This document shows positions 52,411 through 61,167 of a DNA stretch of 64,000 nucleotides, piece by piece. Both the position numbers and the translations under genes were made by a program. The DNA is from Streptomyces sp. NRRL S-118 (lineage in GTDB: Bacteria > Actinomycetota > Actinomycetes > Streptomycetales > Streptomycetaceae): NCBI RefSeq assembly GCF_000716335.1, contig NZ_KL591010.1:1-64000 (forward strand). Direction: 5' to 3'. A model generated the notes under the pieces. It did no database searches and was not told where the DNA came from. It saw nothing but the letters and a program-made list of their open reading frames with translations. The first letter of the stretch is position 1; each line of letters begins with the position of its first letter.

Positions 52411-53538
52411 ATGACCCTGCCCTCGAAGAGGTACGCCCGGCGCCGGCGCCCGGCCCCGGCGGCAGCGCCGACGGTGACGGCCGCGGCGGACGGGCTTCCC
52501 GAGTCCGGCGGGAAGCGGGGCAGCGTCGTCCAGGCCTCCCTCTACCGCGACGGCCACAAGGTGGCCTCCCCCGGCACCCTCGCCGAGACGTTCCACCGGT
52601 TGCGCGACGAGCCGGAGGGCATGGCGTGGATCGGCCTGCACCGCCCGTCGGAGGCCGAACTGCTCTCGCTGGCGGCCGAGTTCGACCTGCACGAGCTCGC
52701 CGTCGAGGACGCGATGGAGGCCCACCAGCGGCCCAAGCTGGAGCGGTACGGCGACACGCTTTTCGTCGTCCTGCGCGCCGCGCGCTACCTCGACGCCCCC
52801 GAGGAGGTCGACTTCGGCGAGCTGCACATCTTCATCGGCACCGACTTCCTGATCACGGTGCGCCACGGCGCGGCGCCGGACCTGTCCGCCGTGCGCCGCC
52901 GGATGGAGGAGACCCCGGAGCTGCTGGCCCTGGGCCCGGAGGCGGTCCTGTACGCCATCCTCGACGCGGTCGTCGACGGGTACGCCCCGGTGGTGGCGGG
53001 CGTCCAGAACGACATCGACGAGATCGAGACCGAGGTCTTCCGCGGCGACCCGGAGGTGTCGCGCCGCATCTACGAACTCTCCCGCGAAATGGTGGAGTTC
53101 CAGCGGGCCACGCGCCCGCTGGTGGGCATGCTGCACTCCTTGATGGCGGGCTTCGCCAAGTACGGCACCGATGAGGAACTCCAGCGCCGCCTGCGCGACG
53201 TCGCGGACCACGTGACCCACACGAGCGAGCGCGTGGACGGCTTCCGCCAGGCTTTGTCGGAGATCCTCACGGTCAACGCGACCCTGGTCACCCAGCAGCA
53301 GAACGCGGAGATGCGGGCGCTGGCGGAGGCGGGCTTCGAGCAGAACGAGGAGATCAAGAAGATCTCGTCGTGGGCAGCCATCCTCTTCGCACCCACACTC
53401 GTGGGAACGATCTACGGCATGAACTTCGACCACATGCCGGAACTTCACTGGGTGTACGGCTACCCGTTCGCGATCCTGCTGATGGCGGTGGTGTGTTCGA
53501 GCCTGTACGTGATCTTCAAGAGGCGGGACTGGCTGTAG
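52411..53538 (+). CDS. corA: CorA-type magnesium/cobalt transporter
   Basis: 375 residues. Cytoplasmic N-terminal funnel domain (ELAVEDAMEAHQRPKLERYG, DTLFVVLRAARYL), long stalk helix (LRDVADHVTHTSERVDGFRQ) and two membrane helices at the C-terminus, joined by the selectivity motif GTIYGMNFDHMPEL with GMN. Forms pentamers in the membrane for Mg2+ uptake. The extra 35 N-terminal residues are basic and Pro/Ala-rich. GGAGGTGAGACGGCG lies ahead of ATG 52411. Confidence 0.94.
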   Translation: MTLPSKRYARRRRPAPAAAPTVTAAADGLPESGGKRGSVVQASLYRDGHKVASPGTLAETFHRLRDEPEGMAWIGLHRPSEAELLSLAAEFDLHELAVEDAMEAHQRPKLERYGDTLFVVLRAARYLDAPEEVDFGELHIFIGTDFLITVRHGAAPDLSAVRRRMEETPELLALGPEAVLYAILDAVVDGYAPVVAGVQNDIDEIETEVFRGDPEVSRRIYELSREMVEFQRATRPLVGMLHSLMAGFAKYGTDEELQRRLRDVADHVTHTSERVDGFRQALSEILTVNATLVTQQQNAEMRALAEAGFEQNEEIKKISSWAAILFAPTLVGTIYGMNFDHMPELHWVYGYPFAILLMAVVCSSLYVIFKRRDWL

Positions 53539-54067
53539 AAGTCGGACGGCCTCCTTCTTCGTCAGCAGGGTGGATACCGGGATCGACAGCCGACCGGCCA
53601 GGATCGGCACGCCGGAAGCACGGGAGTTTGCGAGGACGGGCCGCGGTCGCCGACGCACGCCCGGCCTGCCAGCGTTTCGAGCGGGCCCGGGCACCGGACC
53701 GATGGAGGTCCCTGGAGGCGGCCGGGGCCTGACAGGTCGCCATGGTCGCGCTCAGCGGTTTCACTCTGCCGATCCGCCCCCGCGCGCCGTCGACCGTCAG
53801 ACGGTCGGCGGCGTCCGCAGGGGTCCCGCCGGTGCCGGACCACCACGGCCGGACCGGCTCGGGACGGCTCCACCAGGCAGGCGTCCAACACATCACGACG
53901 CCCTTGGTCATGTATGCGATGAGGTTCTCGCATGCGCGCCGATCGGCTGGTCCCGCTGTTGCGTCAGCGTGGTGCTGACCAGGGGACACGTCGGCCCACG
54001 AGCTGGAGTTGACCGGTTTCCACGCCGAGCTCACCGGACAAGCGGTGTGCTTCCCTCCCCCATGGGT
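53539..54067. other. Interval without a supported gene
   Basis: 529 bp between corA and the MFS gene. The minus strand has an open frame from 54034 that includes LIAYMTKGVVMCWTPAWWSR, which looks like protein-coding remains, but it lacks a ribosome site and ends as the antisense of corA. I treat the region as decayed or non-coding. Confidence 0.45.
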
Positions 54068-55549
54068 TCACTGGTCGACGTGCTCGGCCGCGGCCTTGGG
54101 GAGCGCGAGCATCACGAGTGCCGCCACGAGGTAGAGCACCGCGGTGGCGACGAGGACGATGCTGAGCGCGTGACCGTAGTCGGCCGGTCCTGGTGCATCG
54201 GTCGTCGATCCGGTGACGGCGCCGAAGAAGATCGTTCCGAGAACGGCGATGCCGATGGATCCGCCGATCTGGTTGACGGTGGAGAGGACGCCGCCCGCCG
54301 CGCCCGCATTGCGTCCGGGGATACCGGCGAGCACGACGTTGACGAGAATGGGTGCGGCGAGGCCGAGTCCGAGGCCGCCGATGAACAGGCCGAGCGCGAG
54401 TGGCCAGAATCCGGGGTCGCTGCCGTTGCTGATGACGGCCAGGAGCACGAGCTGAGATGCCGCGATGGTGAGCGAGCCGGTGATCAGCAGGGTCCTGCCC
54501 GCCTTGGCGGCGAGCGCGACGCCGAGTCCTGAGGTGATGATCGAGCCGAGGGCATAGGGCAGGATCACCAAGCCGGTCTCCCACGCGGTCCGGTCGGTGC
54601 CGAGCTGAAGGTAGACCGACAGGGTGAGGAAGAACGATCCGATACCGCCGAAGAAGAGCACGGATGCGCTCAGGCCGACGGCGAAAGCGCGATTCCTGAG
54701 CAGGGCCGGGTCGAAGACGGGTTCGCCCCCGCGGCCGGCGAGGCTGCGCTCGTATGCGAGGAAGATCGTGAGCAGAGTGATTCCGGCCGCCAGGAGGGCG
54801 TAGCCGGCCCCGGTCCATCCCCATGTCCCGGTCTGGATGATCGGCAGCAGGAGGAGCAGGATGCCCGAGGCCGCCAGCAGGGCACCCACGAGGTCCAGTC
54901 GCGCGGTGGAGGCGGAACGGGACTCCGGCAGGACCCTCGCCCCGACGACGAGAGCGAGGATCGAGATGGGGACGTTGATCCAGAAGATGGTGCGCCACCC
55001 CAGACCGAACAGGTCGGCCTCGACGAGGAGTCCGCCCAGCAGTGGGCCTGCGACGGAGGCGAGCCCTTGGACGGCCCCGTAGGCGCCGAATGCCTTGGCG
55101 CGCTCTGCCGGGGCGAACGATGCCCGGATCACGCCGAACACCTGCGGGACCATGATTCCCGCGGTCAGTCCTTGCGCGGCGCGCATGCCGATGAGCATTC
55201 CCGGCGTGACGGCGAGCGCACAGAGCGCGGAGGTGACCATGAACCCGGCCAGGCCGATCAGGAACAGGCGCTTGCGGCCGAACTGGTCACCGAGCCGTCC
55301 GCCAGTGATCAGTCCCGCGCCCAGGGCGAGGGTGTAGGCGGCGATCGTCCACTGGATCTGAGCGTCGCCGGCTCCCATGTCACGGGCTATCGCCGGGGCC
55401 GCGACGGTGACGATCGTCGCGTCGACGAGGTCCATGAAGGAGCTGAACAGCACCACCAGGAGCGCCATGTTCGCGCCTGCGCCGGAGACGGGTGCTGGGG
55501 GAGCGTCGGGGGCGCGTGTGCCCTCTCGGGATGTCTTTGGAGTGGTCAT
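54068..55549 (-). CDS. MFS drug exporter, DHA2 (14-helix) type
   Basis: 493 residues with about 14 membrane helices. The first loop motif is GRLGDQFGRKRLFLIGLAGF and motif C-like GAVQGLASVAGPLLGGLLVE lies in helix 5, as in EmrB/QacA-type proton-driven exporters. DSFMD-like FMDLVDATIVTVAAPAIARD is in helix 1. It likely exports a toxic compound. The WYL regulator at 55610 is divergent, 60 bp away, and is the probable controller. Third-position GC is visibly lower than in the flanking genes, hinting at transfer. Confidence 0.93.
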   Translation of the reverse strand: MTTPKTSREGTRAPDAPPAPVSGAGANMALLVVLFSSFMDLVDATIVTVAAPAIARDMGAGDAQIQWTIAAYTLALGAGLITGGRLGDQFGRKRLFLIGLAGFMVTSALCALAVTPGMLIGMRAAQGLTAGIMVPQVFGVIRASFAPAERAKAFGAYGAVQGLASVAGPLLGGLLVEADLFGLGWRTIFWINVPISILALVVGARVLPESRSASTARLDLVGALLAASGILLLLLPIIQTGTWGWTGAGYALLAAGITLLTIFLAYERSLAGRGGEPVFDPALLRNRAFAVGLSASVLFFGGIGSFFLTLSVYLQLGTDRTAWETGLVILPYALGSIITSGLGVALAAKAGRTLLITGSLTIAASQLVLLAVISNGSDPGFWPLALGLFIGGLGLGLAAPILVNVVLAGIPGRNAGAAGGVLSTVNQIGGSIGIAVLGTIFFGAVTGSTTDAPGPADYGHALSIVLVATAVLYLVAALVMLALPKAAAEHVDQ

Positions 55550-55609
55550 GCCGGCCAGGGTCACAGTTATAGTTGCCGTCGAATGACCGCTTTCCCGGGG
55601 GGCGGGATC

Positions 55610-56581
55610 ATGGCTGTGACCTCCGCGCGGACGCTCAGGCTGCTGTCGATCCTCGGTATCGGCGCCACCCTGACCGCCGAGGAGCTCGCCGGAAGGCTCG
55701 GAGTCTCTCTTCGGACCGTGCGACGCGACATCGACACGCTCAGAGAGCTCGGGTACGAGATCGAGGCCGTGCGCGGGGTGGGGGGAGGCTACCGGCTCGG
55801 CCGCGCCACCCGCTTGCCGCCGGTCGTCTTCGACGAGGACCAAGCAGTAGCCGCGGCCGTGGCGCTCCAGACGGTCCCCACGATCCTTTCCGGCATCCGC
55901 GAGAACTCGGCACGTGCCCTCGCCACGTTGCAGCAGGCGATGCCCGCCCGCAGCCGCATCCGCACCGAGTCGTTCAGCGTCTCCGCAGCGCGCAACTACT
56001 GGGAATTCCCCGCAGCACCCATCGATGGCGAGATCATCCGCGTCATCGGCGGCGCGATCAACCGACAGCACGTCGTTTGCGTGGACTGCACCGGCGAGGA
56101 CGAACCGGCGACGCTCACGCTGGAACCCCACGACCTCGTCGTGTGGGCGGCACGGTGGTACCTCGTCGCGTTCGAACCGGACGCGGACCGATGGCGCGCG
56201 ATGCGCGTCGACCGTCTCGAACCACGCATGCCCACGGGGAGAAGCTTCGACCGCCGCGAGGTCCCGCACGACGATCCGGTCGCATTCGTCATGAGCACGC
56301 ACGACCGCGGCGACACCCTGGCGGAATGGCCATGTCGCGGGTCGGCGCTCGTCGCGCTGCCTGCGCCCACCGTCGCCCGGTTCGCCCCCGGCGGGTCGAC
56401 GGTCGCGTACGACACCGACTCCAGCTGCCGACTCACGCTCGGCGCGTGGTCATGGGCAGGGCTGGCAGGACTGCTCCTGACTTTCGACGCTGACCTCACA
56501 GACATCGAACCGGCAGAGCTCAGGCAGGCGCTGCGTTCCCTGCGCACCCGCATCGACGAAGGACTCGGGTGTGCCACGTGA
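55610..56581 (+). CDS. YafY-type transcriptional regulator (HTH + WYL domain)
   Basis: 323 residues. N-terminal DeoR-like HTH (LRLLSILGIGATLTAEELAG, RLGVSLRTVRRDIDTLRELG, YEIEAVRGVGGGYRLG), middle helices and a C-terminal WYL domain (LEPHDLVVWAARWYLVAFEP, where WYL is the namesake). WYL domains sense nucleic acids or other ligands. Start at ATG 55610 with GGGGGG ahead; ATG 55583 is possible. The 60-bp gap to the exporter has GTCACAGTTATAGTTGCC, with TATAGT as a -10 candidate, and is probably the operator region. Confidence 0.9.
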   Translation: MAVTSARTLRLLSILGIGATLTAEELAGRLGVSLRTVRRDIDTLRELGYEIEAVRGVGGGYRLGRATRLPPVVFDEDQAVAAAVALQTVPTILSGIRENSARALATLQQAMPARSRIRTESFSVSAARNYWEFPAAPIDGEIIRVIGGAINRQHVVCVDCTGEDEPATLTLEPHDLVVWAARWYLVAFEPDADRWRAMRVDRLEPRMPTGRSFDRREVPHDDPVAFVMSTHDRGDTLAEWPCRGSALVALPAPTVARFAPGGSTVAYDTDSSCRLTLGAWSWAGLAGLLLTFDADLTDIEPAELRQALRSLRTRIDEGLGCAT

Positions 56582-56626
56582 GTTCACCGGTGCGGCTCCT
56601 GCCCGGACGCCGCTCGGCTTCACCGT

Positions 56627-56848
56627 TCACTGCCAGTCTCGGGCCCGCCGCCGGTCGTCGCGGATCCGCTCCTGCCTGTCCCGGCGGCGGACGAAGTCAC
56701 CCGGTTCGAGATCACCCTCCATCAACCGCCCGACCACGAGGCCGACGAACCCGAGCCCCAGCACCAGCAGGAAACCCCAGAAGTCACCGAAATACGCGGC
56801 GAAACCCAGCGCCATTCCGGCGATCAAACCCACCATGGCCCTGCTCAT
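56627..56848 (-). CDS. Small membrane protein, DUF2273-like, of the Asp23 locus
   Basis: 73 residues. Two hydrophobic stretches (MVGLIAGMALGFAAYFGDF and GFLLVLGLGFVGLVVGRLME) then a highly charged tail (RRRDRQERIRDDRRRARD). AAGGAG lies 6 nt before ATG 56848. Such proteins accompany Asp23/Gls24 proteins and are thought to anchor them to the membrane. The Asp23 gene is immediately upstream. Confidence 0.85.
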   Translation of the reverse strand: MSRAMVGLIAGMALGFAAYFGDFWGFLLVLGLGFVGLVVGRLMEGDLEPGDFVRRRDRQERIRDDRRRARDWQ

Positions 56849-56887
56849 CAGGTACTCCTTCACCTCAAGGAGCAGCTTCGCCCCCGA

Positions 56888-57319
56888 CTACTGGACTCGC
56901 TGCCACTCCTGCCCTTCGTCCTCCTCGTCGGGGAGCTTCACATCACTGACCATGATGTTGACTTCCACGACTTCCCGACCCGCCATCCGCTCCACTGCGG
57001 AGATCACGCTCTCCCGGACCGCCCCCGCCACGTCCGTGATCGAGACGCCGTAGTCGACGACGATCTCCAGGTCGATGGCCGCCTGCACCTCTCCGACCTC
57101 GACACTGACGCCGCGCGTGACGGATTTGCCGGCACCGGCGCCGGGCATCCGCTCCCGCATGGATCCCATCGAGCGGGCGAATCCGCCGCCCATGGCGTAG
57201 ACGCCGGGCACGTCCCGCACCGCCATTCCGGCGATCTTCGCCACCACCACATCGGCGACGGTCGTCCGGCCGCGAGAACCGGGCGCACCGCCACGTCTGA
57301 CGCCGGCGTTCTCAGTCAT
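56888..57319 (-). CDS. Asp23/Gls24 family envelope stress protein
   Basis: 143 residues. The family core is complete: TTVADVVVAKIAGMAVRDVP, GVYAM, VSVEVGEVQAAIDLEIVVDY, GVSITDVAGAVRESVISAVE and VEVNIMVSDVKLPDEEDE. In firmicutes Asp23 is tied to the membrane and to cell-wall stress. GGAGG lies 9 nt before ATG 57319. It precedes the DUF2273-like gene by 39 nt in one operon. A perfect TATAAT lies 44 bp upstream of the start. Confidence 0.92.
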   Translation of the reverse strand: MTENAGVRRGGAPGSRGRTTVADVVVAKIAGMAVRDVPGVYAMGGGFARSMGSMRERMPGAGAGKSVTRGVSVEVGEVQAAIDLEIVVDYGVSITDVAGAVRESVISAVERMAGREVVEVNIMVSDVKLPDEEDEGQEWQRVQ

Positions 57320-57362
57320 CGGGGAATTCCTCCCTGAAGAAAACCCTTGCACCCTTTGTCTG

Positions 57363-57368
57363 ATTATA
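57363..57368 (-). promoter_or_regulatory. Candidate -10 box TATAAT of the Asp23 operon
   Basis: On the minus strand the sequence reads GCGAATATAATCAGAC, a consensus -10 hexamer 44 bp before the Asp23 start. The expected -35 region does not match TTGACA, so an alternative sigma factor or activator may be needed. Confidence 0.45.
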
Positions 57369-57541
57369 TTCGCTTTGGGTGAGCATTCCCGCCCGGATCC
57401 CTCATGGTCACTCCGGGCTTCCGCCAGTGATCACGTCCCCGAAGGACGGTGGACGCCGGAGCGTGGACCTTCGGGTGCGCGGCCGCCGGGCGGGACGGCC
57501 GCCGTGTCCCGGCCGCCCCTGGGATTCCCGGGGCCGGGGCA

Positions 57542-57925
57542 TCAGCCCGGCCGGGGGCCGGACTCGGAGTCGTTGGGGTCGACACCGGTGAACGCGGTGT
57601 CGTCCTTCGTGCCCGAGGGGCGTCCGGAGCGGCCCTTGCGGCCGGTGTCCCGCATGCCCTTCTCCGACTCCTCCCCGTACTCCTCACCCCGCTTGGTGCC
57701 GGACTCGGCCTTGTCGCCGGGCACGGAGGTGCGCTCCTCGCGGGACGTCTCGCGGCCCGGACCGGGCGGCGGCGCGTCCTGCGCGCGGAAGGAGCGGCGG
57801 GCGCTGGGGTTCTCCTGCTGCCGGGTCTCGTCGACATCGGGGGACCAACCGTGGTGCTCGGTCCCCTGGTGCCGACTCACCCCCTGGCCGCGTGATGGCT
57901 TCGATGGCTTGTGTTCCTTGGGCAT
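57542..57925 (-). CDS. Disordered, highly charged hypothetical protein
   Basis: 127 residues without hydrophobic core: MPKEHKPSKPSRGQGVSRHQ at the start, then Arg/Glu/Gly/Ser-rich sequence to the end GVDPNDSESGPRPG. It is predicted to be intrinsically disordered and hydrophilic, like several small stress-linked Streptomyces proteins. The start ATG 57925 has AGGCAGGTC ahead. It lies between the Asp23 gene and hypX; role unknown. Confidence 0.6.
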   Translation of the reverse strand: MPKEHKPSKPSRGQGVSRHQGTEHHGWSPDVDETRQQENPSARRSFRAQDAPPPGPGRETSREERTSVPGDKAESGTKRGEEYGEESEKGMRDTGRKGRSGRPSGTKDDTAFTGVDPNDSESGPRPG

Positions 57926-58193
57926 GCGTCGACCTGCCTGTCCGCTGCGGTGGAGGCACGTCTCCCGTGCCGGGGCATTAGAAATTCTTCCACTCCCCCA
58001 CAAAATCGGCATATCGGGCGGACCCGCAGGTGTGCGGTCGCACGGGGCCGTCCATGCCGACCATGTGGCACGAACCGCGACCCGTACGAGTGATGCGCGG
58101 GATTCGTGTCGACGGCCGCGTGAGCCCGTACCCGACCATCGCAGGCAGCCGGTTCGCCTCACCACCGACCGCCGCACCCTGGGAGGGGTCGCC

Positions 58194-59918
58194 ATGCGCA
58201 TCCTGCTCGTCGCCAGCGCCTACAACAGCCTCAGCCAGCGCGTGCACGCCGAGCTGCGCGAGCGGGGGCACACCGTCGCCGTCGAGGTGACGCCCCGGGG
58301 CGACGACGTGCGGGCCGCCGTCGGCCGGCACGCTCCCGAGCTGGTGGTGGCGCCCATGCTGAAGGCAGTCGTACCCCGTGACGTGTGGACGGCCCGCACG
58401 TGCCTGATCGTGCACCCGGGGCCCGTGGGCGACCGGGGCCCGTCGTCCCTGGACTGGGCCGTCCGCGAGGGGGCCGGCGAGTGGGGCGTCACCGTGCTGC
58501 AGGCGGAGGAGGAGATGGACGCCGGGCCCGTCTGGGCGACGGCGACGTTCCCGGTCCCGCAGGTGGCCAAGAGCGATCTGTACCGCAACGAGCTGGCCGA
58601 CGCCGCCGTCGAAGCGGTGCTCCTGGCGGTCGAACGCTTCGCCTCCGGCCGGTACACGCCTCTCGACCAGGACATGCTCCCCGCGGCGGCGGGCGCGCGC
58701 ACCAGGCCGCCGATGCGCCAGGCGGCCCGCCGTATCGCATGGGCCGACGACACCACCGACACGGTGCTGCGCACGCTGCGCGCCGCCGACTCGCAGCCCG
58801 GCGTCCTGGACGACCTCCTCGGCGGGGAGTGGTTCCTCCACGGCGGCCACCCCGAGCGCGGGCTGCGCGGCCGCCCCGGCGAGCTGCTGGCCACCCGGGC
58901 GGGCGCGATCTGCCGGGCCACGACCGACGGGGCGGTGTGGATTCCCGAGCTGCGGGCGCGTACCGGACCCGGCGCTCCGCGCGCCTGCAAACTGCCCGCC
59001 ACCCTCGCGCTGAGCGGGTGCCCGGACCTGCCGGACCTGCCCGAGCTGCCCTCCCCGGCGCTCCCGCCCGCCGACGACGACAGCACCTGGTCGGACATCC
59101 GGTACCGCGAGGACGGCCCGGTGGGTGTGCTCTCGTTCTCGTTCCCGGGCGGCGCGATGTCCACCGGGCACTGCCGGCGCCTGCTGGACGCCTACCGGGC
59201 GGCGTGCGCCCGGCCCACCACCGTGCTGGTCCTGGGCGGCGGACGGGACTTCTTCTCCAACGGCATCCACCTGGGGGTCATCGAGGCCGCACCCGATCCG
59301 GCGGCCGAGTCGTGGGCCAACATCAACGCCATGGACGACCTGGTGGAGGCGGTCCTGACCACCACCGACCGCCTTGTGGTCAGCGCGATCGGCGGCAACG
59401 CCGCCGCCGGGGGCGTCATGCTGGCCCTGGCCGCCGACGAGGTGTGGTGCCGCTCCGGCTCCGTGCTCAACCCGCACTACCGGCGCATGGGGCTGTACGG
59501 CTCGGAGTACTGGACCTACAGCCTGCCGCGCCGGGTGGGCGCCGCCATGGCCGAGCAGCTCACCGGGGAGGCGCTCCCGGTCACCGCCGCCCGTGCCCGG
59601 GACATCGGCCTGGTCGACCGGGTGGTCGAGTGCTCCCCGTCCCGCTTCACCGCCGAAGTCACCGTGCTGGCCGTACACCTCGCCGCCTCTCCGCGGGCCC
59701 AGACGCGCCTCGCCGCGAAGAAGGCGGAGAGCGAGCACCGGGAGGCGGTCACCCCCTTGGCGGACGTCCGGAAGCGGGAACTGGCGCGCATGCGGGACAT
59801 CTTCCAGGACCCCGGCGCCCCCTACCACGCGCTGCGCAGGGCGTTCGCCCGCAAGGAACCGGGTGCCGCCGATCGCGCCGCCGCGGGTGCGCGGAGCGCC
59901 CGGCTGGCGGACTCTTAG
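58194..59918 (+). CDS. hypX: HypX hydrogenase maturation protein
   Basis: 574 residues made of two fused enzymes. Residues 1 to about 260 are a formyl-tetrahydrofolate-using transferase (MRILLVASAYNSLSQRVHAE, VVAPMLKAVVPRDVWTARTC, LIVHPGPVGDRGPSSLDWAV with the HPG). Residues from about 290 form an enoyl-CoA hydratase-like domain (VLVLGGGRDFFSNGIHLGVI, GGNAAAGGVMLALAADEVWC, NPHYRRMGLYGSEYW). Known HypX makes carbon monoxide from formyl-CoA for the Fe ligand of [NiFe]-hydrogenases under air. It lies 56 nt ahead of the hydrogenase small subunit. GGGAGGGGTCGCC precedes the ATG. Confidence 0.95.
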   Translation: MRILLVASAYNSLSQRVHAELRERGHTVAVEVTPRGDDVRAAVGRHAPELVVAPMLKAVVPRDVWTARTCLIVHPGPVGDRGPSSLDWAVREGAGEWGVTVLQAEEEMDAGPVWATATFPVPQVAKSDLYRNELADAAVEAVLLAVERFASGRYTPLDQDMLPAAAGARTRPPMRQAARRIAWADDTTDTVLRTLRAADSQPGVLDDLLGGEWFLHGGHPERGLRGRPGELLATRAGAICRATTDGAVWIPELRARTGPGAPRACKLPATLALSGCPDLPDLPELPSPALPPADDDSTWSDIRYREDGPVGVLSFSFPGGAMSTGHCRRLLDAYRAACARPTTVLVLGGGRDFFSNGIHLGVIEAAPDPAAESWANINAMDDLVEAVLTTTDRLVVSAIGGNAAAGGVMLALAADEVWCRSGSVLNPHYRRMGLYGSEYWTYSLPRRVGAAMAEQLTGEALPVTAARARDIGLVDRVVECSPSRFTAEVTVLAVHLAASPRAQTRLAAKKAESEHREAVTPLADVRKRELARMRDIFQDPGAPYHALRRAFARKEPGAADRAAAGARSARLADS

Positions 59919-59974
59919 CCCGGTAAAGGATTTCTCGTGCGGTTTTGCCGTTTTCCTCCCCGAGGAGGGCTTCG

Positions 59975-61063
59975 ATGAACACAGCGTCGCCGACCACGGT
60001 CGGACAAACCGATACCTCCGGCTCGCCCGGTGCCGAGGAGAAACCGATCCACATCCTCTGGATCAATGCCGGGCTGAGCTGCGACGGCGACTCGGTCGCC
60101 CTCACGGCCGCCATGCAGCCCAGCATCGAGGAGATCGCCCTCGGGGCGCTGCCCGGCCTGCCGAAGATCGCCGTGCACTGGCCTCTGATCGACTTCGAGT
60201 GCGGGCCGGTGGACGGCGCGGACACGTTCATCGAGTGGTTCTTCAAGGGCGAGCGGGGCGAGATCGACCCGTTCGTCCTGGTGATCGAGGGGTCCATCCC
60301 CAACGAGGCGATCAAGCAGGAGGGCTACTGGTGCGGATTCGGAGACGATCCGGACACCGGCCAGCCCATCACCACCAGCGAGTGGATCGACCGGCTGGCG
60401 CCCAAGGCCCTGGCCGTGGTGGCAATCGGCACCTGCGCCACCTACGGCGGCATCCACGCCATGGCCGGGAACCCCACCGGCGCGATGGGCGTGCCCGACT
60501 ACCTGGGCTGGGACTGGACGTCGAAGGCGGGCATCCCGATCGTCTGCGTGCCGGGCTGCCCGATCCAGCCGGACAACTTCGCCGAGACCCTGACCTACCT
60601 GCTCTACCAGGCGGCGGGATCGGCGCCGATGATCCCGCTGGACGACAAGCTCCGCCCCACCTGGCTGTTCGGCGCCACGGTCCACGAGGGCTGCGACCGG
60701 GCCGGCTACTACGAACAGGGCCAGTTCGCGATGCAGTACGACTCGCCCACGTGCCTGGTGAAGCTCGGCTGCTGGGGTCCGGTCGTCAAGTGCAACGTGC
60801 CCAAGCGCGGCTGGATGAACGGCATCGGCGGCTGCCCGAACGTCGGCGGCATCTGCATCGCGTGCACCATGCCCGGCTTCCCCGACAAGTTCATGCCGTT
60901 CATGGACGAACCTCCTGGCGCAAAGCTCTCCAGCACCGCCAGCGGAGCGTACGGCGCGGTGTTCCGCCGCCTGCGGACGATCACGGCCCGGACCGTGGAC
61001 AAGGAACCCAAGTGGCGGCACACGGGCCGGAAGATCACCACCGGCTACCGGCCGCCGTGGTGA
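59975..61063 (+). CDS. hhyS: [NiFe]-hydrogenase small subunit, high-affinity group 1h
   Basis: 362 residues. No Tat signal, so the enzyme acts inside or on the inner face of the membrane. The first cluster motif is NAGLSCDGDSVALT: the usual CxxC is CxxD (C36, D39), as in the actinobacterial-type enzyme of Ralstonia, whose proximal cluster is reported to have an Asp ligand. Further ligands lie in AVVAIGTCATYGGIHAM, CVPGCPIQPDN, HEGCDRAGYYEQG and LGCWGPVVKCNVPKRGW with CPNVGGICIACTMPGFPDKF. Such enzymes oxidise atmospheric hydrogen. RBS GAGGAGGGCTTCG before ATG 59975. Confidence 0.95.
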   Translation: MNTASPTTVGQTDTSGSPGAEEKPIHILWINAGLSCDGDSVALTAAMQPSIEEIALGALPGLPKIAVHWPLIDFECGPVDGADTFIEWFFKGERGEIDPFVLVIEGSIPNEAIKQEGYWCGFGDDPDTGQPITTSEWIDRLAPKALAVVAIGTCATYGGIHAMAGNPTGAMGVPDYLGWDWTSKAGIPIVCVPGCPIQPDNFAETLTYLLYQAAGSAPMIPLDDKLRPTWLFGATVHEGCDRAGYYEQGQFAMQYDSPTCLVKLGCWGPVVKCNVPKRGWMNGIGGCPNVGGICIACTMPGFPDKFMPFMDEPPGAKLSSTASGAYGAVFRRLRTITARTVDKEPKWRHTGRKITTGYRPPW

Positions 61064-61167
61064 CCACGGCGGCATCCGCCCCGGACCCCCGCCCCTGTTC
61101 GAGGGCCCGCTCGAAGACCCGCTCCACACCCCGCTCGAAGACCTGACCGAAGGGCATCACAGACACC

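Noticed and set aside
53516..54034. A 172-codon minus-strand frame after corA with coding-like segments.
   Set aside because: No ribosome site, no recognisable family, and its end is the antisense of corA. Kept only as a possible remnant.
61081..61160. Direct repeat CCCGCTCGAAGACC between hhyS and hhyL as a regulatory site.
   Set aside because: It lies inside an operon gap without promoter features; probably chance slippage duplication.
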